Source of the DNA: Chondrilla cf. caribensis
Taxonomy: Eukaryota > Porifera > Demospongiae > Chondrillida > Chondrillidae
Direction: 5' to 3'
Length of the DNA: 64,000 nt
Assembly (NCBI GenBank): GCA_964020155.1
Contig: OZ026556.1
Location: 725,001 to 789,000 of the forward strand
Shown: piece by piece, positions 62,901 to 64,000 of the stretch
Layout: each line of letters starts with the position of its first letter
Numbering within the stretch: the stretch's first letter is position 1
Translations under genes and position numbers: made by a program
The notes under the pieces: generated by a model
The model's database searches: none
The model's input: only the letters and a program-made list of their open reading frames with translations
Told to the model about the DNA's origin: nothing

Positions 62901-63797
62901 TTGTGGTAGAGTCCTCTGTACTGGAGGGTGTGGTCTTTGTGGAGTCTTCTGTACTGGAGGGTGTGGTCGTAGTGGAGTCCTCTGTACTGGAGGGTGTGGT
63001 CATTGTGGAGTCCTCTGTACTGGAGGGTGTGGTCGTAGTAGAGTCCTCTGTACTGGAGGGTGTGGTCATTGTGGAGTCCTCTGTACTGGAGGGTGTGGTC
63101 GTGGCTGAGTCCTCTGTACTAGAGGGTGTGGTTGTGGTGGAGTCCTTTGTACTGGATGGTGTGGGCGTATTTGATGACATTGTTGCAGTAGTTGTGGACA
63201 GAACAGTTGTGCTCTCTGGACACTCTGTACAGCTCACTACACACAGTAGATAACCACACACACAGTGATGAGAATACAGTACTGAATGTACTAACATGAG
63301 ATAAGACAACTCACCAGAAACAGACATTAGTGGAACACCTGTTACAGTTGCTGTTAAGGTGACTACATTAGCTGTTGTAGAGCTAACTAATGATATTAGT
63401 ACAGAGTGAGTGCTGAAGGAGGTTGTAAGGCGAATTTGAAGAAAGTCCACTGTGTTAGGATAGTAGAATCCCAGTACATCTCCAGGAGAGAATGTGAATC
63501 CAATTGGTGTGAAAGTGTGTGTTGATTGTGGCTCATTGTGGCGGATATTAGTAGTCACAACAGAACTGGTTACTTTAGTGAACTCAGTAGATCGTGTAGG
63601 ATCAGGACGGAAGAGCTGGAGTTCTATCATTCTGCTTCTCTTACCAGTTCTACCTCCACCAGCTCCCACTATAGTCCAATCTGTTATTACTCCACATCCA
63701 GTGAAGTTCATTGTTGGAATGATGTATTGTCTGCTGAGATTAAAACCATCACTATTAGCACTGTTCAGCGGTGGGAAGGAGGGAACTTGACAGATAT
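56592..63797 (-). CDS. RTK-H: ECD-2 receptor with long mucin-like stalk, class I (predicted active) kinase; first exon outside window
   Basis: Exons: 63315-63797, 61950-63236, 61073-61311, 60791-60859, 59992-60060, 58631-59008, 58500-58567, 58075-58228, 57621-57830, 57118-57179, 56592-56787; about 1071 residues plus an unseen signal peptide, with phase kept throughout. ECD-2 ([25 protein letters not shown]) is followed by one 1287-nt exon. This holds about 32 copies of the 11-residue [11 protein letters not shown] repeat and the membrane helix ending [12 protein letters not shown]. Juxtamembrane exons match RTK-F (IYESLE, DYDEV, TYGTV, IYAQM). Kinase: [13 protein letters not shown] lysine, [11 protein letters not shown] and the TYYVV activation loop all present, so active tyrosine kinase is predicted. 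The stalk is likely heavily O-glycosylated. Differs from RTK-F mainly by having the ectodomain. Confidence 0.8.
56850..57112. repeat. (CA)n microsatellite in the last intron of RTK-H
   Basis: CA-rich tract between the last two exons; RTK-F has the same at 40190-40290. Confidence 0.93.
57390..57620. repeat. (CA)n tract abutting the 5' splice site of the RTK-H DFG exon
   Basis: (GT)n on the coding strand begins directly after GAG at 57621. Confidence 0.93.
58229..58460. repeat. GGA / CACAGTGTGT minisatellite before the HRD exon of RTK-H
   Basis: About nine units; forms the polypyrimidine tract of the acceptor at 58228. Confidence 0.92.
59475..59649. mobile_element. Small inverted-repeat element, CAGTGGAACCTCTCTAT ends, TA target
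   Basis: Starts CAGTGGAACCTCTCTAT and ends ATAGAGAGGTTCCACTG, a perfect inverted pair of 17 bp, flanked by TA on both sides. Internal 'aaacctctgtaataaggac' repeats. The ends look like pogo/Tigger-type small elements. Same family as 35736-35909. Confidence 0.85.
61685..61905. repeat. 33-bp minisatellite in RTK-H intron, about 6.5 copies
   Basis: Near-identical units with GAGCTACAGTGGTCCAACTA core, between the membrane exon and the next exon. The plus-strand frame [11 protein letters not shown] is an artefact of the 33-bp period. Confidence 0.93.
62095..63170 (-). repeat. Coding 33-bp minisatellite (mucin-like stalk of RTK-H), about 32 copies
   Basis: Translates on the minus strand to 11-residue STEDST(T/M)TTPS units; the period keeps the frame. 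The paralogous tract in RTK-F (about 45490-45734) has only about 7-8 copies. Confidence 0.93.
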
Positions 63798-63840
63798 CTA
63801 ATATACATGAATTGGAAATAAGCAACAATTATACAAATTA

Positions 63841-63945
63841 CACATCAATGTACCTGACATAGCATATGGTTTTGTCGTCACTGGACCACCCTTAGACATC
63901 GACAACATAACCATATGCTATGTCAGGTACATCAATGTGTACTCC
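63841..63945. repeat. Near-perfect inverted repeat (hairpin), about 38-bp arms
   Basis: CACATCAATGTACCTGACAT...GGTTTTGTCG and its inverted copy face each other across about 22 bp, just upstream of the RTK-H exon at 63797. Could be a small foldback element. No coding content from 63798 to 64000. Confidence 0.75.
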
Positions 63946-64000
63946 AGCAAACCCCGGAATATCTCTCCTGCAAATTCCTATGTAACAATTATACATCAAC

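Noticed and set aside
62015..63253. Plus-strand [11 protein letters not shown] repeat open frame
   Set aside because: Antisense shadow of the RTK-H Thr/Ser stalk. The minus frame has splice sites, a membrane helix and homologs.

Overview
The window is eukaryotic and metazoan. Nearly every gene is split into short exons with GT-AG introns, the introns are full of (CA)n/(TG)n microsatellites and minisatellites, and the proteins are receptor tyrosine kinases (RTKs) and a class C (GABA-B-like) GPCR. A sponge, probably a demosponge, is the best guess: large tandem families of RTKs with lineage-specific ectodomains and expanded GABA-B-like receptors are typical of sponges, and an Ulp1-PHD type transposon fragment is also present. 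The species cannot be named from the sequence alone. All genes recognised lie on the minus strand, so transcription runs from high to low coordinates.

Layout. 179-6482: the 5' part of a GABA-B-like receptor gene that runs off the left edge. 7158-63797: eight RTK-type genes head to tail, named here RTK-A (7158-16979), B (17340-22275), C (22644-25944, broken), D (26542-31296), E (33358-39192), F (39934-46387), G (48110-55875) and H (56592-63797, first exon beyond the right edge), plus a fragment at 46741-47167. By hand I could follow exon phase through A, B, D, E, F and G from ATG to stop; the spliced lengths are 737, 672, 768, 763, 679 and 763 codons. H is in phase through all visible exons (about 1071 codons).

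The genes are modular. There are two related ectodomain types (ECD-1 in A and B; ECD-2 in C, D, E, G and H; F has none), three membrane-exon types (A/B, D/E/G, F/H) and two kinase classes. Class I (A, F, H) keeps the glycine loop, the DFG motif and activation-loop tyrosines. Class II (B, C, D, E, G) has lost the glycine loop, reads GFD or GFN instead of DFG, and has no activation-loop tyrosine, so it is predicted to be a pseudokinase. Class II genes D, E and G also carry a juxtamembrane exon packed with Yxx[LV] motifs. The same ectodomain is therefore attached to a predicted active kinase in one gene and a predicted dead kinase in another (A versus B; H versus D, E, G), an arrangement like paired activating and inhibitory immune receptors. 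This is the main discovery candidate.

The array is evolving quickly. It contains orphan copies of an ECD-1 promoter plus signal-peptide module, a deletion-fusion gene (C), an ectodomain-less gene (F), a likely block duplication (E-F and G-H), a mucin-like stalk that differs several-fold in repeat number (F and H), and repeats placed exactly on splice signals. Mobile elements include a DNA transposon with long inverted ends (31544-33010), a degenerate non-LTR retrotransposon in the first intron of RTK-G (52129-55352), and several small inverted-repeat elements. No tRNA, rRNA or CRISPR array was recognised. Stretches not listed are intron or intergenic sequence in which I see no gene.
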